48,419 nucleotides of DNA from Verrucomicrobiia bacterium (lineage in GTDB: Bacteria > Verrucomicrobiota > Verrucomicrobiia > JABWAM01): positions 1-48,419 of the forward strand of contig JABWAM010000001.1 of assembly GCA_013360985.1 (NCBI GenBank), written 5' to 3'. How positions within the stretch are numbered: the first letter of the stretch is position 1; every line of letters starts with the position of its first letter. Shown piece by piece: positions 1-7,925 of this stretch. The notes beneath the pieces were generated by a model, which saw only the letters and a list, made by a program, of their open reading frames with translations, was not told the DNA's origin and did not search any database. A program made the position numbers and the translations under genes.

Positions 1-9
1 GTTTCATCG

Positions 10-732
10 ATGAACCTTCTCTCCTCCCGCACGCGCCCGCACGTGAATAACTCGCGCCCCCTCGCCCTTTCGGAACGCGCGGAAACCTTTTTTCATCGGC
101 CGCGCTCCTGGATCGCGCGCCTCGATTGGGCGACGGTCTTCGGTTCTGCGGCGGCGATTCCCGCGCGCGTCGAGGTGGACCTCGGCGCGGGCGACGGAGG
201 ATTCGTCGCCGAACGCGCGCGCCGACATCCCGCGTGCGCCTTTCTGGCGGTGGAACGCCTCCTCGGCCGCACCCGGAAAATCGCGCGGCGCGCGGCGCGC
301 CTTGACCTCGCCAACGTTCGCGTCCTGCGGATCGAAGCTTCCTACGCCGTCGAACGCCTGCTCCCGCCGCATTCGGTGGACGCGATCACCGTGCTGTTCC
401 CCGACCCGTGGCCCAAACGCCGGCATCACAAGAACCGTCTTCTCCAGACCTCGCTCCTCGACGCCTGCGCGCGCGCGCTCAAGCCCAACGGATGGATCGC
501 GATCAAAACCGACGATTCCGCATACTTCGCGCACATCCGCGCGGCAGCAGCCGCCAGCCCGCTCCTCCAGCTGTGGAATGACGCGACCGCGGAAACCCTT
601 CTTCCCGAAATCACCGATTTCGAACGCGACTTTCTGAAGGAAGGCCGGCCGATCCATTTCCTCGCCCTGCGCCCGCGGGAACGCGCGGCTTGCGCCGCGT
701 CCGTCCCGGGCGCATCTTCCCCTCGATGTTGA
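10..732 (+). CDS. trmB: tRNA (guanine-N7)-methyltransferase TrmB
   Basis: This enzyme methylates G46 in the variable loop of tRNA using S-adenosylmethionine. The 240-residue protein matches the usual family length. The SAM-binding motif VEVDLGAGDGGF lies at about residues 54-65, and the TrmB signature FPDPWPKRRHHKNR is at 130-143. IKTDD follows in the C-terminal half, as expected. The ATG at position 10 is the first start available in the window, and the frame stays open to the window edge, so a slightly longer N-terminus cannot be excluded. The stop codon overlaps the start of the next gene by a few bases, which suggests translational coupling in a three-gene unit. Confidence 0.93.
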   Translation: MNLLSSRTRPHVNNSRPLALSERAETFFHRPRSWIARLDWATVFGSAAAIPARVEVDLGAGDGGFVAERARRHPACAFLAVERLLGRTRKIARRAARLDLANVRVLRIEASYAVERLLPPHSVDAITVLFPDPWPKRRHHKNRLLQTSLLDACARALKPNGWIAIKTDDSAYFAHIRAAAAASPLLQLWNDATAETLLPEITDFERDFLKEGRPIHFLALRPRERAACAASVPGASSPRC

Positions 733-1631
733 CGCTCGAATCGCTGCGCGACCTCGCGCTCGCCCACGCCGACGCGTTGCGCGCCCCCGTCCGGAACCTG
801 GAACTCGGAGGGCGCACGCTCGACTGGAGCGACGGCCCGCACCTCATGGGCGTCGTCAATCTCTCGCCCGATTCCTGGTATCGGGAAAGCGTCTGCCTCG
901 ATCCGGAAGCCGCGATTGCGCGCGGCCGCCGCCTCGCCGTCGAAGGCGCAACCCTCGTGGACGTCGGCGCGGAATCGAGCGTCCTGACCGCCGCGCGCGC
1001 CGACGATCTCCAGCAACGCCACCGCCTCCTCCCCGTGATCCGCGGTCTTGCCGCCGCGGGCATCCTTGTTTCCGCCGAAACCTACAGCCTGCCCGTCGCC
1101 GAAGCCTGCCTCGACGCCGGCGCGCGGGCGCTCAACCTCACCGGTACGACGCGCGACGCCGATTTCTTCCGCCTCGCCGCGGAACGCGACGCCGCCGTGA
1201 TCCTCTGCTTCGTCGAAGGCGCGCATGTCCGCGCCGTGGGCGACCTGACGCTCGCCGAGGATCCGATTCCCCGGCTGCGCGATCACTTTGCCCGACGGAT
1301 CGAGGACGCCGTCCGACGAGGCGTCACGCGCATCATCCTCGATCCCGGCCTCGGGTTTTACTACCGCAACCTTCAGGACAGCGCCACGCGCGTCCGCCAC
1401 CAGATGCGAACCTTTCTCCACACCTTTCGCCTGCGCGAACTGGGCTGGCCGCTCTGCCACGCGCTCCCCCACGCCTTTGAATACTTCCAGGAGGAAGTCC
1501 GCTGCGCCGAACCCTTTTTTGCGACGCTCGCCCTTCTGGGGAAGACCAACCTCTTGCGCACGCACGAAGTCGCGCGCGTGCGCGCGGTCTGCCGGACGCT
1601 CGGGATTTGGCAGGAAAACCGTTCGCCGTGA
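726..1631 (+). CDS. Divergent dihydropteroate-synthase-like (pterin-binding TIM barrel) protein
   Basis: Dihydropteroate synthase condenses a pterin diphosphate with p-aminobenzoate in folate synthesis. The fold signature is visible: MGVVNLSPDSWY at residues 41-52 matches the family motif around NxxPDSF, VDVGAESS is at 78-85, and LDPGLGF is at 205-211. Several catalytic motifs are altered. The loop that normally reads GGESTRPG is AESSVLTA, the NDV/NDI motif is NLTG (137-140), and no lysine follows the DPGxGF motif. It may be an authentic but divergent FolP or a related pterin-binding enzyme. The ATG at 726 overlaps the trmB stop; an in-frame start at 690 would overlap more. folB lies elsewhere in the window (23072-23425). 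Confidence 0.7.
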   Translation: MLTLESLRDLALAHADALRAPVRNLELGGRTLDWSDGPHLMGVVNLSPDSWYRESVCLDPEAAIARGRRLAVEGATLVDVGAESSVLTAARADDLQQRHRLLPVIRGLAAAGILVSAETYSLPVAEACLDAGARALNLTGTTRDADFFRLAAERDAAVILCFVEGAHVRAVGDLTLAEDPIPRLRDHFARRIEDAVRRGVTRIILDPGLGFYYRNLQDSATRVRHQMRTFLHTFRLRELGWPLCHALPHAFEYFQEEVRCAEPFFATLALLGKTNLLRTHEVARVRAVCRTLGIWQENRSP

Positions 1632-3214
1632 CCGCCGCGCGGGAGCGCCTCGCCCTCGGGTTGATCACCGCCCTCGCGGCGGGATTGCTCCTCTTCCGCC
1701 TCGGCGCGCCGATCCTCTGGGACGACGAAGCGGAGACCGCCCTCCTCGCGCGCAACGTCCTCCGTTTCGGCTGGCCCCGCGCCACAGGCGGCGACCGCGG
1801 CGTAATCTCGCAACAGTGCGGCGCGGACTACGAAGCGACCTCCGGCCGCTGGAACCGTCATCCGTGGGGCGCGATCTCTCTGACGGCCGCCTCCTTCGCG
1901 ATCCTCGGCGAAACGCCGTTCGCCGCCCGCCTCCCGCACGCCCTCCTCGCGCTCGCGACCGTCCCCGCGACCGCGTTCCTCGCCCGCCGCTTCGGGATGA
2001 GCCGCCGCGCGGCCAACCTTCCCGCGCTTCTCCTCACGCTCTCGATCACGTTCGCGCCGTATGGACGCCAATGCCGATATCACGCGATGACCCTGCTCGG
2101 AGGCACGCTTGCCCTCGCGGCGCTCCCCGCCCTGCGCGAAGCACGCTGGAAACGCGAGGCCGGACTTCTCGCCGTCGGACTGCTCCTCCTCCTTGAAGCC
2201 AGCTATCTCGCGTTCGCCGCAGTCTTTGCCGGGCTCGCCTTCGCGGGGCCGATCCTCCTCTCGGACGCCGCCGCGCGCCGCCGCCTCGGCGCGACCTTGG
2301 CTCTCGCCGCGCTCGCCGCCCTCCCGCTGCTCGGCATCCAGGGGTTCTTTTCCGGTCTCGCGACGCAGGCCGAACAGACCGGCCACTTCTTCTCCAAGCT
2401 CGGCAATTATCTGCTCAAGCTCGATCTCTTCTTCCTGCCTCTCCCGCTCCTGCTCCTCGCGGCGCTGGCTGCCCGCGTCTGTCCGAAACCCGCGCCGCCC
2501 GTTTTCCCCCACGCAGGCCGCGTGACATCCTTCCTCATCCTCTTCCTCCTCATCAACCTCGTCGTCGTTTCCGCTTCGACCGTCGCCTTCTCCCGTTACC
2601 TGGCCCACCTCGCGCCGGCGTGCGCAATCCTCAGCGCGTGGGCTCTCCTCACGATCGGCCGAGCCTCGAAACTCGCCGCCGCGCTGCTCGGAATCCTTCT
2701 CGTCGGCAGCGCCTTCCTCAACGGCTGGCTCGCGCGCGCCGTCGGCCCTCCCCAAGCCCGCACCCTCGCTCCGTTCCCCTGGGCCCGCCTCGGCGCGGAA
2801 CTCATCCGCCCTCGCCCGGGCCCCATGACCCAGCTCGCGGACTACCTCAACCATCACGCGACGCCCAACGCCACCGTGTTCATCACCCACGGCGACCTCC
2901 CGCTCCGCGTCCACACCCGCCTACGCATCCTCGGCGGAGAATCCGGCGAAGACCTCCGCGGTGCGCCGCCCCCCGACTGGATCGTCTGGCGCGCATTCTT
3001 CCGGATGCGCCCCCGGACCGCCGCCGTCCGGGAAGATCAAGCACGGATGCGCGCCGATCTCGCCGCGATCCCCTGGGAAACCTATGAACGCGTCGCGTTC
3101 GCTCCCGAGGATCGCGTCTGGGACAATAATCCCGAACCCGAGCTTCGCCTCCTGGCGTCGCCCCGAACATTCGGTCAGATCCACATCTACCGCCGAATCC
3201 CGACCGCGCAGTAG
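1628..3214 (+). CDS. GT39-like integral membrane glycosyltransferase
   Basis: This is probably a polyprenyl-phosphate-sugar-dependent glycosyltransferase of the ArnT/protein-mannosyltransferase (GT-C) class, acting on the periplasmic face of the inner membrane. The first transmembrane helix is followed by WDDEAETALLARNVLRFG (about residues 31-48), which carries the acidic residues typical of this class. About ten hydrophobic segments follow, and a soluble tail of about 130 residues closes the protein. The GTG at 1628 overlaps the upstream stop codon in a GTGA arrangement, with AGGAAA about 12 bases upstream. A TTG at 1607 is possible but less likely. The acceptor cannot be told from the sequence. 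Confidence 0.75.
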   Translation: MTAARERLALGLITALAAGLLLFRLGAPILWDDEAETALLARNVLRFGWPRATGGDRGVISQQCGADYEATSGRWNRHPWGAISLTAASFAILGETPFAARLPHALLALATVPATAFLARRFGMSRRAANLPALLLTLSITFAPYGRQCRYHAMTLLGGTLALAALPALREARWKREAGLLAVGLLLLLEASYLAFAAVFAGLAFAGPILLSDAAARRRLGATLALAALAALPLLGIQGFFSGLATQAEQTGHFFSKLGNYLLKLDLFFLPLPLLLLAALAARVCPKPAPPVFPHAGRVTSFLILFLLINLVVVSASTVAFSRYLAHLAPACAILSAWALLTIGRASKLAAALLGILLVGSAFLNGWLARAVGPPQARTLAPFPWARLGAELIRPRPGPMTQLADYLNHHATPNATVFITHGDLPLRVHTRLRILGGESGEDLRGAPPPDWIVWRAFFRMRPRTAAVREDQARMRADLAAIPWETYERVAFAPEDRVWDNNPEPELRLLASPRTFGQIHIYRRIPTAQ

Positions 3215-3231
3215 GGCGCGACGCAGCCCGC

Positions 3232-3936
3232 TCAGAGCGGCTGCCCAAGGTCCGACCGACGGAGGCGCCAGACTTCTCCGAGCCCGATCGCTTTGGCCGG
3301 CCCCATGCCGCGCGTCCAATCCCGGGTGATCTCGACGATCGGCGGGCGTTCCCCCGGCCGTTTCCCCGGCCAGCGAAAGCTGGGGACGAGCCGGTAGCGT
3401 TCCCCTTTCTGGGGATATCTCCTTCCTTCCACGCCATCCATCGGACCGAGTTTGTCCTCGTCCTCCTCCACGCGCGGACGACGCATCACCAACATCCGGC
3501 TGAAGGCATCCGAATCATCGCGGCAACGCTCGAACGCTTCGGCAAGCTGCCAGAACCGCAGGCTGCCGCAAGAGGCGTCCGGATCCGGAAGACCGAACAC
3601 CACGACGCTTTGATCCTGTCCGACGTCCTCCAGGCAGGCGGCCTCCTGCGTGCCGCGCAACGGCGGAAAGGCGAAGAGCACGAGATCGAAATCGTCCGGC
3701 CGAATCCGCGCGCTGCCTGCGGCGTCGTAGGGATGCGTCCAAACGGTGACGCTCGACGGCAGCGGCGCATGGAGCTGAGGCGGAGGCCGCCCCACCACCG
3801 TCCAGCGCGCCGCATACCGCGCAAACTCCGCGGCGAGAAACGGGCTCCCTGCAACACCCACGTCGAGCACGCGCTTCCCGCGCAACATCTCGCGGAAAAC
3901 CTCCAGTTGCCTCGGGCTGATGCGTCGCGCAATCAC
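3232..3936 (-). CDS. Small methyltransferase-like Rossmann protein
   Basis: The 234-residue protein has a glycine-rich nucleotide-binding motif VLDVGVAGSPFLAAEF at about residues 23-38, followed by a hydrophobic beta strand and DFDLVLFAFPPL. This resembles a class I SAM-dependent methyltransferase. The C-terminal part (about 150-234) is basic and proline-rich and matches no family I recognise. The start chosen is GTG at 3936, because the region further upstream reads as arginine-rich low-complexity sequence overlapping thrS. It is divergently oriented to thrS, and its 3-prime end faces the glycosyltransferase gene. The substrate is unknown, and the methyltransferase call rests on one motif only. 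Confidence 0.55.
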   Translation of the reverse strand: MIARRISPRQLEVFREMLRGKRVLDVGVAGSPFLAAEFARYAARWTVVGRPPPQLHAPLPSSVTVWTHPYDAAGSARIRPDDFDLVLFAFPPLRGTQEAACLEDVGQDQSVVVFGLPDPDASCGSLRFWQLAEAFERCRDDSDAFSRMLVMRRPRVEEDEDKLGPMDGVEGRRYPQKGERYRLVPSFRWPGKRPGERPPIVEITRDWTRGMGPAKAIGLGEVWRLRRSDLGQPL

Positions 3937-4046
3937 ACAGAAAAGAAGCCGGGTCGGGCGGCCATTCTGGCCTCCTTCCGCTTCGGATTCAACCCAAGCG
4001 GCTCTCCGCTTGACCGCTTCCGCAGGTCGTGGAAGATGGACGCGCG

Positions 4047-5912
4047 ATGCCTTCCGCTCCTCCTCCCGCCGCTTCCGATTCTTCCGCACCCCGCATGACG
4101 GACCTCGAGCGCCTGCGCCACTCGGCGGCGCACGTGATGGCCACCGCAATCGCAAAACTCTGGCCTGAGGCGCAGTTCGCCGCGGGTCCGCCGGTCGCAG
4201 AAGGTTTCTATTACGACGTGGAGTTGACCCATCGGGTCAGCCCGACTGATTTCGAGAGGATCGAGGCCGAAATGAAGGCGATCGTGAAGGCCAACCAGCC
4301 TTTCGAACGCAAAGTGGTGAGCCGCGCCGAGGCGTTGGCCCTCGCCGAAAAGGGGCGCCTCGCGGCGCTCGCGGAACGCGCCACCCCCAGCCGCTACAAA
4401 CTCGACATCCTCGCGAGCATTCCCGAGGGGGCGACGATCACGCTCTATCAGAACGGCGATTTCCTCGATCTCTGCGCGGGACCGCACGTGATGCGCACCG
4501 GTAACGTGAAGGCCTTCAAGCTCACGGCCGTGGCCAGCGCTTACTACAAGGGCGACGAGAAAAATCCGCAACTCCAGCGCATCTACGGCACGGCTTTTCC
4601 GAACAAGACGGAGATGGAAGCGCACTTCACGATGCTCGAGGAAGCGAAAAAACGCGACCACCGCCGTCTCGGCGCGGAGATGGGCCTCTTTACGATGGAT
4701 CCGGACTACACCGGCCCGGGTCTTCCGCTCTGGCTTCCGAAAGGCGGCGCGATCCTCGAAGAACTCGAAAAGCTCGCCAAAGAAACCGAGTTCGCCGCCG
4801 GCTATGTGCGGGTGAAAACCCCGCACATCGCCCGCGAAAAGATGTTCACGACCTCGGGCCATCTCCCCTACTACGCGGAGAGCATGTTTCCGCCAATGGA
4901 GATCCGGGAAGCCGAGGACGCCGCCGGCGTCTCGGGGCGTTACTACCTCAAGGCGATGAACTGTCCGCATCATCATCGCATCTTCGCGGCGGAACCGCGG
5001 AGCTACCGCGACCTCCCGCTGCGCCTCGCTGAATACGGATGCTGTTATCGTTACGAACAATCGGGCGAACTCTTCGGCCTCATGCGCGTGCGCGCGATGA
5101 ACATGAACGACGCGCACATCTACTGCGCTCCGGAACAGTTCGCCGCAGAGTTCAACGCGGTGAACGCAATGTACCTCAAGTACTTCAAGATCTTCGGCTT
5201 CACCAAATACCGGATGCGCTTCAGCACCAGCGCCCCCGAGGGGATGGGCAAGAAGTACGTGGACGAACCCGAACTCTGGAAACAGACCGAGGACATGGTG
5301 CGCGCGGTCCTTCAGGCGAGCGGGATCGATTACGTCGAAGTCCCCAACGAGGCCGCTTTTTACGGCCCGAAGATCGACGTCCAGGTCTGGAGCGCGATCG
5401 GACGCGAGTTCACCCTCGCCACCAACCAGGTGGATTTCGCCGTGCCGAAACGCTTCGGGCTCGTTTACCGCGACCGCGACAACACCGATAAAATCCCCCT
5501 CTGCATCCACCGCGCGCCGCTCGGCACGCACGAGCGCTTCATCGGCTTCCTCATCGAGCATTTCGCGGGGAACTTCCCGCTCTGGCTCGCCCCCGATCAG
5601 GTTCGCGTCCTGCCCGTGACGGACGCCCAGATCGACTCCGCGAAGGGCATCGTCGCCGAACTGCGCGCCGCGCAGGTGCGGGCAGAGTGGGAGTTCAGCA
5701 ACGACAAGCTCCAAGGACGCATCCAACGCGCCGAGGCCGCGCGCGTCCACACGATTCTCGTCGTCGGCGCGCGCGAGCAAGAAGCCGACGCCGTCGCCCT
5801 CCGCATCCATGGGAAAGGGCCTCAAGGGGTCAAGCCCCGCGCCCAGGCCATCGCCGACCTGCTCCAGGCGATCCGAGAACGCCGATCCGACGAAGGGCAA
5901 TTTTCCGCGTGA
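4047..5912 (+). CDS. thrS: Threonyl-tRNA synthetase, form lacking the TGS domain
   Basis: This class II synthetase charges tRNA-Thr and edits Ser-tRNA-Thr. The protein begins almost directly with the editing domain (HSAAHVM, with H25 and H29) and lacks the usual TGS domain of about 60 residues. The catalytic core has the zinc ligands C306 (in MNCPHH), H357 (in NDAHIYC) and H488 (in CIHRAPLG). The C-terminal anticodon-binding domain starts near FPLWLAPDQVRVLPV. The ATG at 4047 has GGAAG about 11 bases upstream; GTG 4029 and ATG 4095 are in-frame alternatives. It heads the conserved order thrS-infC-rpmI-rplT. Confidence 0.95.
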   Translation: MPSAPPPAASDSSAPRMTDLERLRHSAAHVMATAIAKLWPEAQFAAGPPVAEGFYYDVELTHRVSPTDFERIEAEMKAIVKANQPFERKVVSRAEALALAEKGRLAALAERATPSRYKLDILASIPEGATITLYQNGDFLDLCAGPHVMRTGNVKAFKLTAVASAYYKGDEKNPQLQRIYGTAFPNKTEMEAHFTMLEEAKKRDHRRLGAEMGLFTMDPDYTGPGLPLWLPKGGAILEELEKLAKETEFAAGYVRVKTPHIAREKMFTTSGHLPYYAESMFPPMEIREAEDAAGVSGRYYLKAMNCPHHHRIFAAEPRSYRDLPLRLAEYGCCYRYEQSGELFGLMRVRAMNMNDAHIYCAPEQFAAEFNAVNAMYLKYFKIFGFTKYRMRFSTSAPEGMGKKYVDEPELWKQTEDMVRAVLQASGIDYVEVPNEAAFYGPKIDVQVWSAIGREFTLATNQVDFAVPKRFGLVYRDRDNTDKIPLCIHRAPLGTHERFIGFLIEHFAGNFPLWLAPDQVRVLPVTDAQIDSAKGIVAELRAAQVRAEWEFSNDKLQGRIQRAEAARVHTILVVGAREQEADAVALRIHGKGPQGVKPRAQAIADLLQAIRERRSDEGQFSA

Positions 5913-5930
5913 CACGCGGATCAGGCCTCG

Positions 5931-6122
5931 CTAGAGTTCCCGCAGATTCAGCATGCCCAACAGCCCCTGTTTCCCCTCCATCCTTCTTTCGAGGACCGTC
6001 CGGTCGGCGGCCGTCGCGGAGGGAGGCATGACGCATCTCGGCAATGCTTCGATCGGCTCGTGAATTCCACAGCCTTCGAAATTTCGCCGCGGCGGTGAAC
6101 GCTTGCTCGTGATCCCGTTCAT
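5931..6122 (-). CDS. Possible small protein of 63 residues, unknown
   Basis: No known family was recognised. The reading frame encodes 63 residues with cysteines in GCGIHEPIEALPRC and an amphipathic, charged C-terminus (LERRMEGKQGLLGMLNLREL). It is listed because its ATG at 6122 is preceded by a clear Shine-Dalgarno sequence: GAGAGGA ends six bases before the start codon, which is better than most genes in this window. It lies antisense in the 313-base gap between thrS and infC, and its stop codon is 18 bases from the thrS stop. The product could be a regulator or a metal-binding peptide, but nothing in the sequence decides this. Confidence 0.35.
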   Translation of the reverse strand: MNGITSKRSPPRRNFEGCGIHEPIEALPRCVMPPSATAADRTVLERRMEGKQGLLGMLNLREL

Positions 6123-6225
6123 GCTGATTCCTCTCCCCTCGCCTCGCGCGGAATGAGCCGATTCGAGGGATCTCCGTTTGTCGCGGACGGCGCGTTGCTA
6201 CACGCCGCCTGATCGCCTTGTCTCA

Positions 6226-6885
6226 ATGAAGCATCTTCCATTCCAGTTCCGTGTTAACCATCGCATCCGCGCCTCCGAAGTCCGCGTCATTTCCGAGGAC
6301 GGGAAACAGGCCGGCATCATGCCCATCAGCGCCGCGCTCAAGCTGGCCATGGATCAGGGCAAGGATCTTGTCGAAGTCGCCGCCGACGCCAAGCCCCCCG
6401 TATGTCGGGTCGTGGACTTCGGGAAGTTTCGCTACGAACAGGCGAAGAAGCACAAGGGCGACGGCAAACACGCCGCGGCGTCGAAGGTCAAGGAACTCAA
6501 GTTCCACGTGAACATCGGCGACCACGATTACGCCATCAAAATGCGGCACGCGGCGGAGTTTCTCCAGAAAGGCATGCGCGTGAAGGCGTCCGTTTATTTC
6601 CGGGGACGCGAAATGGCCTACCAAGAGTTCGGCACGCAACTGATCGAACGCGTCCTCCGGGACGTCTCCGCCTTCGCGCACTGCGACGCGCCTCCGCGCC
6701 TCCTCGGCAAGAACCTCCATGTCTTGCTGATCCCCGGGAAGGCCAAGGTCAAGGTGAACGAAACCGCGTCTCCCGCGTCTTCGGGAATGCCGCCCCCTTC
6801 CTCCTCCGCATCTCCGCGACCGACCTCGGCATCCCAACCCTTCGGCGCGCCGATCAAAATCGATCTCAAGATCGGCGGCGCGTAA
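6226..6885 (+). CDS. infC: Translation initiation factor IF-3
   Basis: IF-3 binds the 30S subunit, prevents 50S joining and checks start-codon pairing. The N-domain begins with FRVNHRIRASEVRVIS, and the linker and C-domain carry VVDFGKFRYEQAKK and VKELKFHVNIGDHDY, all typical. After LLIPGKAKVKVNE the protein carries about 40 extra residues rich in Pro, Ser and Ala and ending IKIDLKIGGA. This makes it 219 residues, against about 175-180 in most bacteria. The start chosen is ATG 6226, just before the conserved N-domain; an upstream in-frame start at 6178 would add a non-conserved leader. No strong ribosome binding site precedes it, which is common for infC. Confidence 0.93.
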   Translation: MKHLPFQFRVNHRIRASEVRVISEDGKQAGIMPISAALKLAMDQGKDLVEVAADAKPPVCRVVDFGKFRYEQAKKHKGDGKHAAASKVKELKFHVNIGDHDYAIKMRHAAEFLQKGMRVKASVYFRGREMAYQEFGTQLIERVLRDVSAFAHCDAPPRLLGKNLHVLLIPGKAKVKVNETASPASSGMPPPSSSASPRPTSASQPFGAPIKIDLKIGGA

Positions 6886-6903
6886 GAGCGGGGCCTTCTC
6901 CTC

Positions 6904-6969
6904 GCAGCCGCAGGCTTCAGCCTGCGTCAGCCGGTTTCGGTCCTCGCGCGATCTGAAGCCCGCGGCTGC
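6904..6969. repeat. REP-like inverted repeat
   Basis: Two 17-base arms, 6904-6920 and 6953-6969, are reverse complements at 16 of 17 positions. The left arm also contains its own compact hairpin, GCAGGC-TTCA-GCCTGC. Such G/C-rich palindromes containing GGCTTCAGCC are a familiar form of repetitive extragenic palindrome in GC-rich genomes. It lies just after infC in the 371-base gap before rpmI, next to a probable RAYT remnant. It could also act as an attenuator or processing site between infC and rpmI. Confidence 0.6.
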
Positions 6970-7005
6970 AAAAAATCGCGGCCGCGCAACGGAAACGAGG
7001 AGACC

Positions 7006-7167
7006 ATGCCGCCTCGTGAGAAACGCCATCCGTTGCCCAGCGAGTGTTGTCGCGGAGAAATCCCCACGGGGTTCACCACCCGAGTTGCTGACGATCCTGT
7101 CATCCGCCACGAAGAAGATCTCGCCGCCCAAGCCCGATATGTCGCCAACAATCCCGCATGTTCTACA
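7006..7167 (+). pseudogene. Possible remnant of a REP-associated tyrosine transposase (RAYT/Y1)
   Basis: In this frame the segment RHEEDLAAQARYVANNP (about 7105-7155) resembles the C-terminal part of RAYT/Y1 transposases, where an R-x-E-E-L...YV..NP pattern follows the catalytic tyrosine region. The preceding GFTTRVADDPVI would align with the FxxRxxRD stretch. Nothing resembling the catalytic HUH motif is present, and the frame then runs meaninglessly into rpmI. It sits 37 bases from a REP-like palindrome, the usual partner of these enzymes. The match is short and recognised by eye, so the call is tentative. Confidence 0.35.
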
Positions 7168-7256
7168 CCTTCTCGGTGGCGAACCATCCCCGAACCATCT
7201 TGGGGTTGCATTCCGGCGCGCATGCGGCAGACTATGCGGTTCATCCCCTTCCGATT

Positions 7257-7451
7257 ATGCAGAAAACCAACAAGGCCGTTCGCAAGCGATTCAAGATTTC
7301 CGCCCGCGGAAAAATCCTGCGCCAGCGCGCCGGCCGCCGCCATCTTGCCGGCTCGAAAAAAGCCAAGAAAAGCCGCGCGCACCGACGCGCGGTCGAAGTG
7401 CATTTCACCGACGCCCAACGCGTCACTAAAAATCTGCCGTTCGGGGGCTGA
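7257..7451 (+). CDS. rpmI: 50S ribosomal protein L35
   Basis: This 64-residue, strongly basic protein belongs to the large ribosomal subunit. The family pattern is clear: MQKTNKAVRKRFKIS at the N-terminus, GKILRQRAGRRHLAGSKK in the middle, and a C-terminus containing RAVEVHFTDAQRVTKNLPFG. Most L35 proteins begin with MxKxKTxxAAxKRFK, so ATG 7257 is the natural start. An in-frame start at 7158 would add a leader that is not part of L35. It lies between infC and rplT, the normal position for this gene. The 5-prime region carries mobile-element debris, discussed separately. Confidence 0.95.
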   Translation: MQKTNKAVRKRFKISARGKILRQRAGRRHLAGSKKAKKSRAHRRAVEVHFTDAQRVTKNLPFGG

Positions 7452-7529
7452 CCCCGCGGCGCCAACCAAAGAGGCCCGTGAAGCTTCCGGCTCCGCGGCC
7501 GGAACGCCTCCAGGAAAGGAAAACCGACC

Positions 7530-7895
7530 ATGCCACGCGCAACCAACGCGCCCGCCAGCCGCGAGCGCCGCAAGCGGATCGTCCGCGCCTCCCGGGGCTA
7601 CCGGGGCAACCGCAGCAAACTCTATCGCTACGCCGCCGACGCCCAGGACAAGGCTCGCGCCTGGGCCTACATCGGCCGCAAGATCAAGAAACGCGATTTT
7701 CGCGCCCTCTGGAACACGCGCATCAACATCGCCGCACGCGCACGCGGCCTCAGCTACAGCCGATTGATCGAGGGATTGCGCAAGGCGAAGATCGGGCTCG
7801 ATCGAAAGGCGCTCGCGCATCTCGCAGTGACCGAGCCGAAAGCCTTCGACAACCTCGTCGAGCAAGCGAAACTCACGCGCGCCGGCAAATCCTGA
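7530..7895 (+). CDS. rplT: 50S ribosomal protein L20
   Basis: L20 is a primary 23S rRNA-binding protein needed early in 50S assembly, and in several bacteria it represses its own operon. The 121-residue protein has the typical start MPRATNAPASRERRKRIV, the helical motif GYRGNRSKLYRYA, and the conserved block YIGRKIKKRDFRALWNTRIN followed by ARARGLSYSRLI. A good ribosome binding site (CAGGAAAGGA) lies about ten bases before the ATG at 7530. It is the last gene of the thrS-infC-rpmI-rplT cluster. pheS and pheT, which follow in many bacteria, are absent here; the next gene is a convergent tyrosine recombinase. Confidence 0.96.
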   Translation: MPRATNAPASRERRKRIVRASRGYRGNRSKLYRYAADAQDKARAWAYIGRKIKKRDFRALWNTRINIAARARGLSYSRLIEGLRKAKIGLDRKALAHLAVTEPKAFDNLVEQAKLTRAGKS

Positions 7896-7898
7896 GCC

Positions 7899-7910
7899 GC
7901 CGCCTGCGGC
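7899..7910. terminator. Short GC hairpin between convergent genes
   Basis: GCCGC-CT-GCGGC forms a five-pair stem directly after the rplT stop, in the 30-base gap before the convergent xer stop. No T-run follows on either side, so it would be a weak or Rho-assisted terminator at best. Confidence 0.25.
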
Positions 7911-7925
7911 AACGCCCGCGCGCGC

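Noticed and set aside
7168..7767. Continuation of the RAYT-like frame across rpmI into rplT
   Set aside because: The conserved rpmI and rplT proteins use another frame, and the continued translation is low complexity.
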